Below, piece after piece: positions 16,587-24,097 of a stretch of DNA of 64,000 nucleotides. The stretch's first letter is position 1. Every line of letters starts with the position of its first letter. Position numbers and translations under genes: made by a program. The DNA lies in the NCBI RefSeq assembly GCF_009753675.1, contig NZ_WQLV01000005.1, forward strand, positions 248,001 to 312,000, given 5' to 3'. This DNA comes from Parasedimentitalea huanghaiensis (GTDB taxonomy: Bacteria > Pseudomonadota > Alphaproteobacteria > Rhodobacterales > Rhodobacteraceae). The notes below the pieces were generated by a model. The model had not been told where the DNA came from and did no database searches. It saw nothing but the letters and a program-made list of their open reading frames with translations.

Positions 16587-17240
16587 ATGAAAAATTTTCT
16601 TTCCTATTTGATTTTAGGGTCAGTATCGGTGACGGGTGCCTATGCGCAAGATCAGGTTGGTGAAATGCCGTCGTTTAATCTGGAAATGTTTGGTGCAGTA
16701 GATGACGTTGGTGCCGGGCTCAGAGCTTTGAGCGTTTCCAAACACAGTGAAAGAGTAATTGAGTGGCAGATAATTAAATCTGGAGACTTTGAGGTCGATT
16801 ATGATTCAGGCTTCGACGAAGTACTTCAGCGTGGGCTCGAGCCGGTGATATGTGAAAATTGCGATGCTTGGGAGTTGCCGAGTAAGCCGGTAGTTCGCCT
16901 CAACGACGCCGGGCACGCTGAACTCGCAGGCGTGGAGTTTTGTCCAGACTGTACAGAAGTGGACCCTCTGCCTGAATGTGAAAGCCAGCTTAAGGACATG
17001 GGTTATTCTGGTTACCGAATGCAGGCATCACCTAGGTATGTTGCTGATTTTCTGGATAATGGCCCAGTAGATTTTAATGCAGAAAAAATTGTTATCATGG
17101 GCGAATTGAGCGACACTAATCTGATGGGGATGTTAGAAAGTGAAATTGCCGAATATGCAGGCATTGTAGCAGCGGAACTATGCCCAAACTGTACAGATGT
17201 CGACCCTCTGCCAACTGGTTGTGATAACGATGAAGGTTGA
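16587..17240 (+). CDS. Secreted cysteine-motif protein embedded in tail locus, unknown
   Basis: A 217-residue protein with a Sec signal peptide (about residues 1-20, cleavage after AYA). The mature part is acidic and has three CxxC motifs: CENC at 89-92, CPDC at 119-122 and CPNC at 199-202. The last two are each followed by the same T(E/D)VDPLP string, so the region is an internal repeat. CPxC pairs could bind metal or form redox disulphides. It is AT-rich and not a phage structural gene. It overlaps the next gene by 11 bases. Family not recognised; together they look like a cargo or moron pair. Confidence 0.7.
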   Translation: MKNFLSYLILGSVSVTGAYAQDQVGEMPSFNLEMFGAVDDVGAGLRALSVSKHSERVIEWQIIKSGDFEVDYDSGFDEVLQRGLEPVICENCDAWELPSKPVVRLNDAGHAELAGVEFCPDCTEVDPLPECESQLKDMGYSGYRMQASPRYVADFLDNGPVDFNAEKIVIMGELSDTNLMGMLESEIAEYAGIVAAELCPNCTDVDPLPTGCDNDEG

Positions 17241-17757
17241 CCTAAGAATAGTTTTGGCAATAGTCGCTTTTTTTGTTGTGCTTATTTTAGTGTTACCTTG
17301 GCTGATTTTAGAGTGGAGTTGGGTCGAAATGTCGAATTCGGCGTCGAGCCTACCTAGTTGCTCAGTTGGCGCGGAATCTGATGCTGAGCTTTGCAAAGTC
17401 GAATACAATATGCTCATCAAGCAAATCAGAGGAGACTATCAAGCGTGGTCCATGGAAAACCGCGCAACAGCATTGTTATGGCAACAGGCATCAACCATAG
17501 CGACGTTTGTTTTGGTTAGTGGTGTTATTTTTGCTGGGGTAGGGCTCGCGATTTTTGAATTCATTAAAGGAAGCTCAGGAAATACGACACTGAAGTTCGG
17601 TTCGGATGGTGTAGAAGTGAGCTCTGAAATAATTGGGATCATTATTCTCACGCTTTCTCTGGGATTTGCCTATATCTACATTGATAGATTGTATCCGATA
17701 AGTGAGATTGGTCGGGTCGAAGAGCCGGAAGACAAACGTGCTGAAACAAGTAAATGA
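17230..17757 (+). CDS. Three-helix membrane protein embedded in tail locus, unknown
   Basis: A 175-residue membrane protein: helix at about 6-29, an extracytoplasmic segment with two cysteines (SCSV and LCKV), a second helix near 92-115, and a third near 133-152. The ATG at 17230 (MKVDLR) is preferred over a longer frame starting at 17197 because it gives a clean N-terminal helix and an 11-base coupling to the upstream gene. Its position behind a secreted protein would suit an immunity or anchoring role, which is inference only. Confidence 0.68.
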   Translation: MKVDLRIVLAIVAFFVVLILVLPWLILEWSWVEMSNSASSLPSCSVGAESDAELCKVEYNMLIKQIRGDYQAWSMENRATALLWQQASTIATFVLVSGVIFAGVGLAIFEFIKGSSGNTTLKFGSDGVEVSSEIIGIIILTLSLGFAYIYIDRLYPISEIGRVEEPEDKRAETSK

Positions 17758-17854
17758 TGGGATATCCCGAGCTCGCTGCAAAAACTTTAAACCTGCAAAA
17801 GCAAAGGGAAAACCGCCAGAGGTCTTTCCACTGACCCTATGACCATGATCGCGC

Positions 17855-18193
17855 ATGATTGGTCTCAACGCATCCACTGGTAAGCAGCTTTCCGGCATGG
17901 CGCATTTGCGCCAGTCGGTGCGCGATATCCTGACCACCCCCATCGGCACCCGCGTGATGCGCCGCGATTATGGCAGCCGTCTCTATCGGCTTATTGATGC
18001 GCCGATGAGCGATGCCACCCGCTTGGACATGATTGCAGCCACATACGAAGCGCTCGAGATCTGGGAGCCGCGATTGCAACTTGATCAGGTGTCCGTGGAT
18101 ATGCCTGCGCCTGGTGAGGTCCTGATCTCGCTGGATGGGCAGTATCTGCCGACAGGCCAGCACGTCACCCTTGATGGAATTGAGGTGCACTGA
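17855..18193 (+). CDS. Phage baseplate assembly protein W (GPW/gp25 family)
   Basis: A 112-residue lysozyme-like-fold baseplate wedge protein of the gp25/gpW family (also TssE). The hallmark is the SVRDILTTPIGTRVMRRDYGS motif region (residues about 21-40) followed by the helix containing LIDAPM. It overlaps the J start by one base. The usual V-(PAAR)-W-J-I order is kept except for the inserted cargo genes. Confidence 0.9.
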   Translation: MIGLNASTGKQLSGMAHLRQSVRDILTTPIGTRVMRRDYGSRLYRLIDAPMSDATRLDMIAATYEALEIWEPRLQLDQVSVDMPAPGEVLISLDGQYLPTGQHVTLDGIEVH

Positions 18194-19092
18194 TGGCAGG
18201 TGGGTTTACTGCAATTGATATGTCCCAACTGCCAGCGCCAAATGTGGTGCTGCCGGTGAACTACGAGGTGACGCTTGCGGCAATGCTGGCTGAGCTTCGC
18301 GCCCGCGATCCAGTCTTTGACGCCTTGGTTGAGAGTGATCCCGCTTACAAGATTCTGGAAATCGCGGCCTATAACAAAACGATAACCGAACAGCGTGTAA
18401 ATGATGGTGCGCGCTCCGTTATGCCTGCCTATGCCACGGGTCGTGATCTGGATCAGATTGCCGTGCGTTTTGGGGTCGTGCGACTGACGATTGCTCCAGG
18501 TGATGATGACGCATTGCCACCTGTGCCAGCGGTTCTGGAAAGCGATCAGGATTTCCGTCGCCGTATGCTGCTCGCATTTGAAGGATTCAGCAGTGCAGGC
18601 CCAGCCGGTGCCTATATCTTCCACGCGCTGGGGGCTGACCCCGATGTTGCAGATGCCAGGGTGCAGAGTCCAGCACCAAGCGAAGTGCTGGTATCGATCT
18701 TGTCGCGCTCTGGCAACGGCACTGCAGTTGCCGCGCTAGTCGCAAAGGTTCTGGCCGATTTGAGCGCGGATGATGTGCGGCCGCTGACTGATCAGGTGAC
18801 GGTATAGGCTGCAACTATCGTGGATTATTCCATTGTAGCCACGCTGACGGTGTTGCCCGGTCCTGACAGCACGGTGGTGCGCCAGTCAGCAGAGGATGCG
18901 GCGACAGCCTATGCGACAACCCAAAACCGACTGGGCCGCGATGTAACCCTGTCCGGGCTTTACTCTGCTTTGCATCAGCCTGGGGTTCAGAATGTGACCC
19001 TGACAAGCCCGGCAGCAGATATCGTTATCGGAGAGGCACAAGCGTCCTTTTGCACCAGTGTTACCGTAACAGTTGGGGGCATTAGTGCCTGA
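18193..19092 (+). pseudogene. Phage baseplate protein J, interrupted by in-frame amber stop
   Basis: The frame encodes a gpJ-type baseplate wedge protein of about 299 codons. It is continuous except for a TAG at 18805-18807 (codon 205), between DQVTV and AATIVDYS. After the stop the same frame goes on through a typical gpJ C-terminal domain (VRQSAEDAATAY) to a TGA overlapping the I start. A single C-to-T change of a CAG (Gln) codon explains it. Unless amber is suppressed, the product lacks its last third and the baseplate should not assemble. Reinitiation at a GTG at 18820 could make the tail piece separately. Confidence 0.85.
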
Positions 19093-19651
19093 GAGCCTGT
19101 TACCTCATAATGCGACCAGCCAGGAACGCGACATCGAGGCGGTGACCGGCCCGGCACTGGCTCCAGCATTCTCGCTGCAGACACTCTGGGACCCGGAAAA
19201 CTGCCCCGAGGAACTGCTGCCCTGGCTGGCCTGGTCGTTCTCTGTCGACAACAGGGACCCTGACTGGGCCAGTGAAGACAAGCGGGCAGTGATCGCGGGT
19301 TCCGTACAAGTGCACCGACATAAAGGGACTGTGGGCACCGTGAAACGGGCTCTTGCTGCAGCGGGTTATGGAACGGCACGGATTATCGAAGGCAAACCCA
19401 GCTTTTTGCATGAAGGCAGCCATCTTTATGATGGCGAGGAAATCTATGAAGGCCCTGATCACTGGGCCGAATACCGGATTTATCTGGACCGGCCCATCAC
19501 GTTAGATCAGGCCGCCCAGGTGCGCGAGATCCTGACCAATGTTGCCCCGGCGCGCTGTCACCTCAAGGGGCTGTACTTCACCCAAGCCGCACATCGCTAT
19601 AACGCCGCCGTGTCTTACGACGGCAGCTATACCCACGGAGTTATCCTATGA
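19085..19651 (+). CDS. Phage tail protein I (P2 gpI-like)
   Basis: A 188-residue gpI-family baseplate protein (WDPENCPEELLPWLAWSFSVD region, then RAVIAGSVQVHRHKGTVG, both diagnostic). The GTG at 19085 is chosen as start: it overlaps the J stop by 8 bases and gives PESLLPHN. A TTG at 19073 is in frame but lies deeper in J. The C-terminus contains a repeated Tyr-rich ending leading into the fibre gene, which it overlaps as ATGA. Confidence 0.88.
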   Translation: MPESLLPHNATSQERDIEAVTGPALAPAFSLQTLWDPENCPEELLPWLAWSFSVDNRDPDWASEDKRAVIAGSVQVHRHKGTVGTVKRALAAAGYGTARIIEGKPSFLHEGSHLYDGEEIYEGPDHWAEYRIYLDRPITLDQAAQVREILTNVAPARCHLKGLYFTQAAHRYNAAVSYDGSYTHGVIL

Positions 19652-20709
19652 CCAACTTGCCTGAGGTCGCCGACTGGGCTGCCGGGATCTATCAAATTGA
19701 GATGACTGACCCTGTGCTGGGCGGCCCGCCTAACATTGAAACCGGCGCGGGAATTGCCAATGTGCAGGCCAAGCAACTTGCAGAGCGCACAGCATGGCTG
19801 AAAGCGCAAATCGCGACGGCTGTGGCGACGGTGATTGCGACCGGTACTGGGCTAGATGGCGGCGGCTCGCTTGACGGTGGTCTGACCCTTTCGGCGGATC
19901 TGGCCGATAAGGCTATCGCTGAGGCGGGGACGAACAGCCTCAAACTGATGACGGCTTTGCGCACTAAGCAGGCCATCGATGTTGCAATCGATGCACTGGT
20001 TGGTGCTGCGCCTGCGCAACTGGATACGCTCAACGAACTCGCCACGGCCATCTCTGATAATGGAGATATGTCAGCAGCTCTGACCGCTTTGATTGGCACC
20101 AAACTGGATGCTGCGAGCTATACTGCGTCCGACGTTCTGGCCAAGCTTTTGACGGTCGATGGTGCAGGTTCAGGTCTAAACGCTGACAAGCTGGACGGGG
20201 TGTCGTCTGGAAGCTTTGTAAAAACCAGCCGCTCAATTACTGCAGGCAGTGGTTTGACCGGCGGTGGTGCACTGGGAGGAGACATGACCATATCGGCGTC
20301 TATAGCGACACAGGCCCAAGCCGAAGCTGGAACGGACAATGCTAGGCTAATGACGTCGCTGCGTACCCATCAGGCGATCAAAGCGTTGCAATCAAATGCA
20401 TTGCCAACAGCTTGGGTGAACTTCAACGGGCAGGGCACAGTTGCGATCAGAGAGGCCTTTAACGTCTCGAGCAACACCGATTTGGGTGCAGAGGTCTATA
20501 GGGCAAACTTTGCAAACCAAATGGCAAACACCAATTACGCTGTCTTTCCCGTGCCCGCGAATGCCTTAACAGTCTCAGATGAGCGCAACTTTACCTATCT
20601 CGTAAACAAAACTCTCAGCTACGTGGAGATCAGCAATGTTAATTTCAACGGTGTCCCAGGCGATTGGGACAACGTTTCCATCTTGATCATGGGTGGCGCG
20701 GGACTTTGA
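19648..20709 (+). CDS. Phage tail fibre protein, likely 3'-truncated by fusion
   Basis: A 353-residue tail fibre. Residues about 1-55 are the baseplate-binding region. Two copies of a shaft repeat follow (G-x-GLxGGG...AEAGT...LMTxLRTxQAI, near 68-112 and 200-250), separated by the common fibre motif LDTLNELATAI. The C-terminal tip is unlike the repeats, as expected for a receptor-binding region. The stop TGA at 20707-20709 lies inside sequence that, in another frame, encodes late control protein D, so the true 3' end seems to have been replaced. No chaperone gene follows. Confidence 0.82.
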   Translation: MTNLPEVADWAAGIYQIEMTDPVLGGPPNIETGAGIANVQAKQLAERTAWLKAQIATAVATVIATGTGLDGGGSLDGGLTLSADLADKAIAEAGTNSLKLMTALRTKQAIDVAIDALVGAAPAQLDTLNELATAISDNGDMSAALTALIGTKLDAASYTASDVLAKLLTVDGAGSGLNADKLDGVSSGSFVKTSRSITAGSGLTGGGALGGDMTISASIATQAQAEAGTDNARLMTSLRTHQAIKALQSNALPTAWVNFNGQGTVAIREAFNVSSNTDLGAEVYRANFANQMANTNYAVFPVPANALTVSDERNFTYLVNKTLSYVEISNVNFNGVPGDWDNVSILIMGGAGL

Positions 20710-21190
20710 CGCCATTGCCAAACCTGGGGATGGACGCATTGTCATGGCAAAGCGGGGCGAAAACCTGACAGCATCCGGGCAAGCCATGCCAATTTTGCTG
20801 TTGACGCAGAAGAAGGTGAGCCGCTGGCGCTATCGCAATAGCGTGAAAGCCAAAGCTGGATCTGTTGTTGCTGTGTATCAGGATCTCGCTGAGGGCAGGC
20901 CGCAGGAGTGCACAGCGGGCGAGGGGGAGCCTGTACGCAGGTTAAAGCGCCGGTTCCCAAACAAGGATGCAGCCCAAACAGCTGCGGAGTCAGAATTCCA
21001 AAAACTGCAGCGTGCTGGGCGGTCCTTGTTGGTCGCAATGCCAGGTGATCCCGATGCCATGGCAGAGGGGAAACTGCTTGCGGCCGGGTTCCGATCTTAC
21101 ATCGATGGAGAATGGCTGATCACCCGTGCGACCCACAGCCTCGACAGTGGTGGCTATCGCACCAGCGTTGAAACCGAGCAGATGAAGTAG
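20693..21190 (+). pseudogene. Late control protein D (P2 gpD), C-terminal half only
   Basis: 165 codons matching the C-terminal half of gpD, the tail hub protein: AIAKPGDGRI, ENLTASGQAMP, then DGEWLITRATHSLDSGGYRT near the end. Full gpD is about twice as long. An in-frame stop at 20684 precedes it, and the first in-frame start (GTG, 20693) lies within the fibre gene. In P2-like loci D lies upstream of V, not after the fibre, so both truncation and misplaced order indicate a deletion or rearrangement joint at about 20690-20705. Confidence 0.82.
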
Positions 21191-21331
21191 GCTCGAACCG
21201 TGTTTCGGCAACCAGTTGGACAATGTGGTGATGTCGGGGAACAGAACGGGACCGAAACATGAATGTTGCGAAACGTGTTGCGAGCGCTTTTTTCGGCGCT
21301 TGGGAATGTCATGTAAGTGATTGATTTTAAA

Positions 21332-21405
21332 TGGAGGCGAGTACGAGAATCGAACTCGTGTACACGGATTTGCAATCCGCTGCGTCACCACTCCGCCAAC
21401 TCGCC
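21332..21405 (-). tRNA. tRNA-Cys (GCA)
   Basis: The minus strand folds into a complete cloverleaf: acceptor GGCGAGT/ACTCGCC, anticodon loop TTGCAAA with anticodon GCA, T-loop TTCGATT, and an encoded CCA end at 21332-21334. The 3' end faces the phage remnant 140 bp away, the typical geometry of a tRNA used as an integration site. Confidence 0.95.
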
Positions 21406-21947
21406 TAAGTCGCTGTGGTGCAGGCGTATTAGGTGATTCCATGAAAGAGCGCAAGGCCCTCTGGCAATCAGTTTGCCACAGGTTCTTGCGCTTTTCTTGT
21501 TGTGAACCTGACCGTTCAATCACCTATGCCTTTTGATAGGCGGGTGTGGCTTTTCTGGCGCACGGCGCGGGCACCTTCGACCGCCCCGAATACCCATCGT
21601 CAACCTGGGCTACCGATCTTCTTTCATTGATGAGCCGCCGGGAGCATCCAATCGCCAATAACTTGAGAAAGAGGCCGATTCCATAGCGGCCGTGGCAATG
21701 CGGGGATATTGGTGCTTGGGTGGGTGATGGACCATTGTCTCAGCCCGATCCTGACAAGCAGAAGGTCAAGGTGCCGTTAGTCGGTCGAGAAGCAAGCCAG
21801 AAAGCAATACAAAGGTCAATGGCGGAGCGAATTCGTACCGGAAATGTTGGACGGGCCTGAAGTTATTCTTACATTTCGAATGTCGAGCTACATTCATTTC
21901 TGTAGCAAGTGTGCCTCCAGTCCAGCATTACATGGTAGAGCGATTGG
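21406..21947. other. Intergenic, no gene seen
   Basis: About 540 bp between the tRNA and the flagellin terminator. Open stretches exist on both strands but none has a start, ribosome site or recognisable motif. It could hold the tRNA promoter (next to 21405) and decayed sequence at the island edge. Confidence 0.35.
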
Positions 21948-21975
21948 AAAACCGGGGCGATCAAGCGCCCCGGTT
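21948..21975 (-). terminator. Flagellin terminator
   Basis: On the minus strand, AACCGGGGCG and CGCCCCGGTT form a 10-bp stem with a 6-base loop, ending in TTTT, 9 bases beyond the flagellin stop. Confidence 0.8.
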
Positions 21976-21983
21976 TATTTTAC

Positions 21984-22832
21984 TTAGCGGAACAGTGTCA
22001 TGATCGACTGTGGCGCACCATTTGCGATTGAGAGGGACTGCACAGCCAGCTGCTGCTGGGTTTGCAGGGCCTTCAATCGAGCAGAAGCCTCTTCCATGTT
22101 GGTGTCGGTCATCGAGCTGACACCCATCTTCATGGAGTCTGTCAGCTTACCGACAAAATCACCCTGGTCCTTCAGACGCGCGGTATCGGATCCCAGTGCG
22201 GCGGCACCAGTGATGGCCACGGTCAAGAAGCCTTCGATTTCACCTAAAGCTGTGGCCGCAGTGGTGACATCTGCAATTGATGTTAGGTTAGCTGCCAAGT
22301 CAACATTGGCTTCAAAATCTACTGTAGTAACTGTGATTTCGGTTGCTGTTGGGGTGCCTGTTGCTCCAACGCGGTCAAGGGATGCCAGAACACCCAAGGA
22401 GGTAGCACCATTGCCATCAACGTCAGTGGCCAACAGGTTGGCACCATTGAACTGGGCGGCACCAATGATGGCAGCAACCTGTTCAGTCTTCGCGTCGATG
22501 TCGTTTTGGATCTTGGTGTGGTCGACGTTTTCAGACTGAGCAGATACGATCAGCTCTTTGATTTCAGTCAGCTTTTCAACGATCTGTTCAGCACCAGCCG
22601 AAGCAACCGAAACAGTGGCTTCACCAACTGACAGGCTTTCGGAGATGGCTTCAAAACCCGCGATATCGGATTCCATTGTTTTCGAAATCGCCCATACAGC
22701 GGCGTTGTCGCTGGCGGATCCAACGCGTTTACCGGTGGAGATTTCGTTTTGGGCAGTGGTCAGATTGTCATTCACAGACTGCAGAGTCTGAAGTGCAACC
22801 ATTGCGCCATTGTTTGTCAGAATGCTTGTCAT
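21984..22832 (-). CDS. fliC: Flagellin
   Basis: A 282-residue flagellin, the filament subunit exported through the flagellar type III apparatus. The N-terminal D0/D1 segment (MTSILTNNGAMVALQTLQSVN, written in part, and STGKRVGSASDNAA) and C-terminal D1/D0 helices (LQTQQQLAVQSLSIANGAPQ) are well conserved. The variable middle is short and Thr/Ala-rich, as usual in alphaproteobacteria. AGGAG lies 8 bases before the ATG. It has its own strong terminator and no other flagellar gene within this window. Confidence 0.95.
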   Translation of the reverse strand: MTSILTNNGAMVALQTLQSVNDNLTTAQNEISTGKRVGSASDNAAVWAISKTMESDIAGFEAISESLSVGEATVSVASAGAEQIVEKLTEIKELIVSAQSENVDHTKIQNDIDAKTEQVAAIIGAAQFNGANLLATDVDGNGATSLGVLASLDRVGATGTPTATEITVTTVDFEANVDLAANLTSIADVTTAATALGEIEGFLTVAITGAAALGSDTARLKDQGDFVGKLTDSMKMGVSSMTDTNMEEASARLKALQTQQQLAVQSLSIANGAPQSIMTLFR

Positions 22833-23347
22833 TTGTAGTGCTCCTAGTGGTCACTTTTGCTCGAAATAGGGGCCCGCTTTGAGGTCTTCTTCGAAACTGT
22901 TGATGGGGGTCATTCTGACATTACGCTTGACCCTCAGGTCTGCATGCCACCCTTGGTACAAGGTGCAATTGGACACTAGTTGTAGACAAGAAAACAAATC
23001 GCTAACGCAAATTCGGATTTAGAGAAAGCACACAAAATTTCGTGGTCGGCGAAAATCCTATCGCATGTTCTTGCTCGGGAGCTGAGAGAGTTCAAAATAG
23101 GTGTAAATCACATGAAGTTATGTTTTTTCAATGTATTAGCTTGATGTTGGTTGCCTGAGAAAAGCATCCTATCCGTGCGTTTTGAAGAGCTTTCTCACTT
23201 TAAGGTTGTCAATAATTTGTCCTATTTCAACAAAAAACAATTGTGCCACCACGCCGTCAACGCGCCGCCTAAGCCGTGTGGTGTGATTCAAGACAAGCGT
23301 CCGTGCCGTGCGAAGGCTCAATTCTCGCAACAACACTGTTGTGTTTT
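22833..23347. other. Flagellin upstream region
   Basis: About 515 bp holding the flagellin promoter and leader. I could not identify a clear sigma-28 or sigma-54 element. The segment 22980-23140 is strongly AT-rich, consistent with a promoter. No gene is supported. Confidence 0.4.
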
Positions 23348-24064
23348 CTACCTGGTCCCAGCCGCACCCGCGCAAGCCTGGAGGGCTCTAGCAATTAACG
23401 CGGCGGTGCCGGGGAGGGCGCCGGTCACGTTCAAGGGCGTGTCGTGGATCCCTGCCGCGATAAGGGACTGTGGAACATCGGTGCGGCTGTGATCCCCGGC
23501 TTGGGCGAAAAAGGGGAGGCACAGGGCGCGGTCTGTCAAGATCCTGGCAGCTGCCTCAATTGTTGGATCCTGTTCCACAAATCCAAGCGTAATCCGGGCG
23601 CAGGGCAGCAGGGGACGCAGGACCTTTGCAAAAACTTCGGCGGCCTCGGCGGCCTTGGGGCCACGCGCCGAGCCATGTGCAGCCAGTAACAGGTCATAGG
23701 TTTGACCGGTCCAGCCGCGTTGGGCAACTTCGTGATCCAGTGCTGAAGCGACAAGCGCGGGCAGGGCAGGGTCAAGCCCAAAGGGGCAGGCCATCTGATG
23801 TGGGATGTCGCCGATCCGGCTGGGCAGTACTTTGCCAACAAACCAGCCGCGGGCCATAAAAAACGGATAGATGACAGTGCCGGGTGTCAGTTCAGATTCA
23901 AACCGACCCGGTGTTGATAAAGTGGCCGACCGGATCTGCCAGTCTGGCAATAGATCCTGCACCCGTGCCGCCAACCGCGCCAGTGCTGCCTCGGGTGACT
24001 TAGGGGCCGAAGGTTGGCCATGGGCGGTGATCAGGGCTATGGGGCGGGCGTTTGGCATTATCAT
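23348..24064 (-). CDS. CbiX/SirB-type chelatase family protein
   Basis: A 238-residue two-domain protein of the sirohydrochlorin chelatase (CbiX) family, which inserts Co2+ or Fe2+ into sirohydrochlorin. Each half has the family layout: TAHGQP near the N-terminus and LAAHGSARGPKAAEAAEVFA in the second half supply the histidines, and LPFFAQAGDHSRTDVP carries the metal-binding histidine. It is long enough for a CbiX-L-like fused form. It lies 33 bp behind the Fe-S protein on the same strand, suggesting one transcript. Two in-frame ATGs at 24064 and 24058 are equally possible starts. Metal specificity is not evident. Confidence 0.8.
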   Translation of the reverse strand: MIMPNARPIALITAHGQPSAPKSPEAALARLAARVQDLLPDWQIRSATLSTPGRFESELTPGTVIYPFFMARGWFVGKVLPSRIGDIPHQMACPFGLDPALPALVASALDHEVAQRGWTGQTYDLLLAAHGSARGPKAAEAAEVFAKVLRPLLPCARITLGFVEQDPTIEAAARILTDRALCLPFFAQAGDHSRTDVPQSLIAAGIHDTPLNVTGALPGTAALIARALQACAGAAGTR

Positions 24065-24097
24065 TTGGCTGGCTTTTTGGGCTGAATTTTGAAAGCG

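Noticed and set aside
18193-19092. Programmed recoding (amber read-through) in baseplate J
   Set aside because: No pyrrolysine system or stem-loop context; a simple CAG-to-TAG mutation in a decaying locus is sufficient.
15507-21190. Gene transfer agent or type VI secretion system
   Set aside because: The genes match P2-like V, W, J, I, fibre and D; no GTA head/tail gene order and no TssB/C, ClpV or TssJLM are present.
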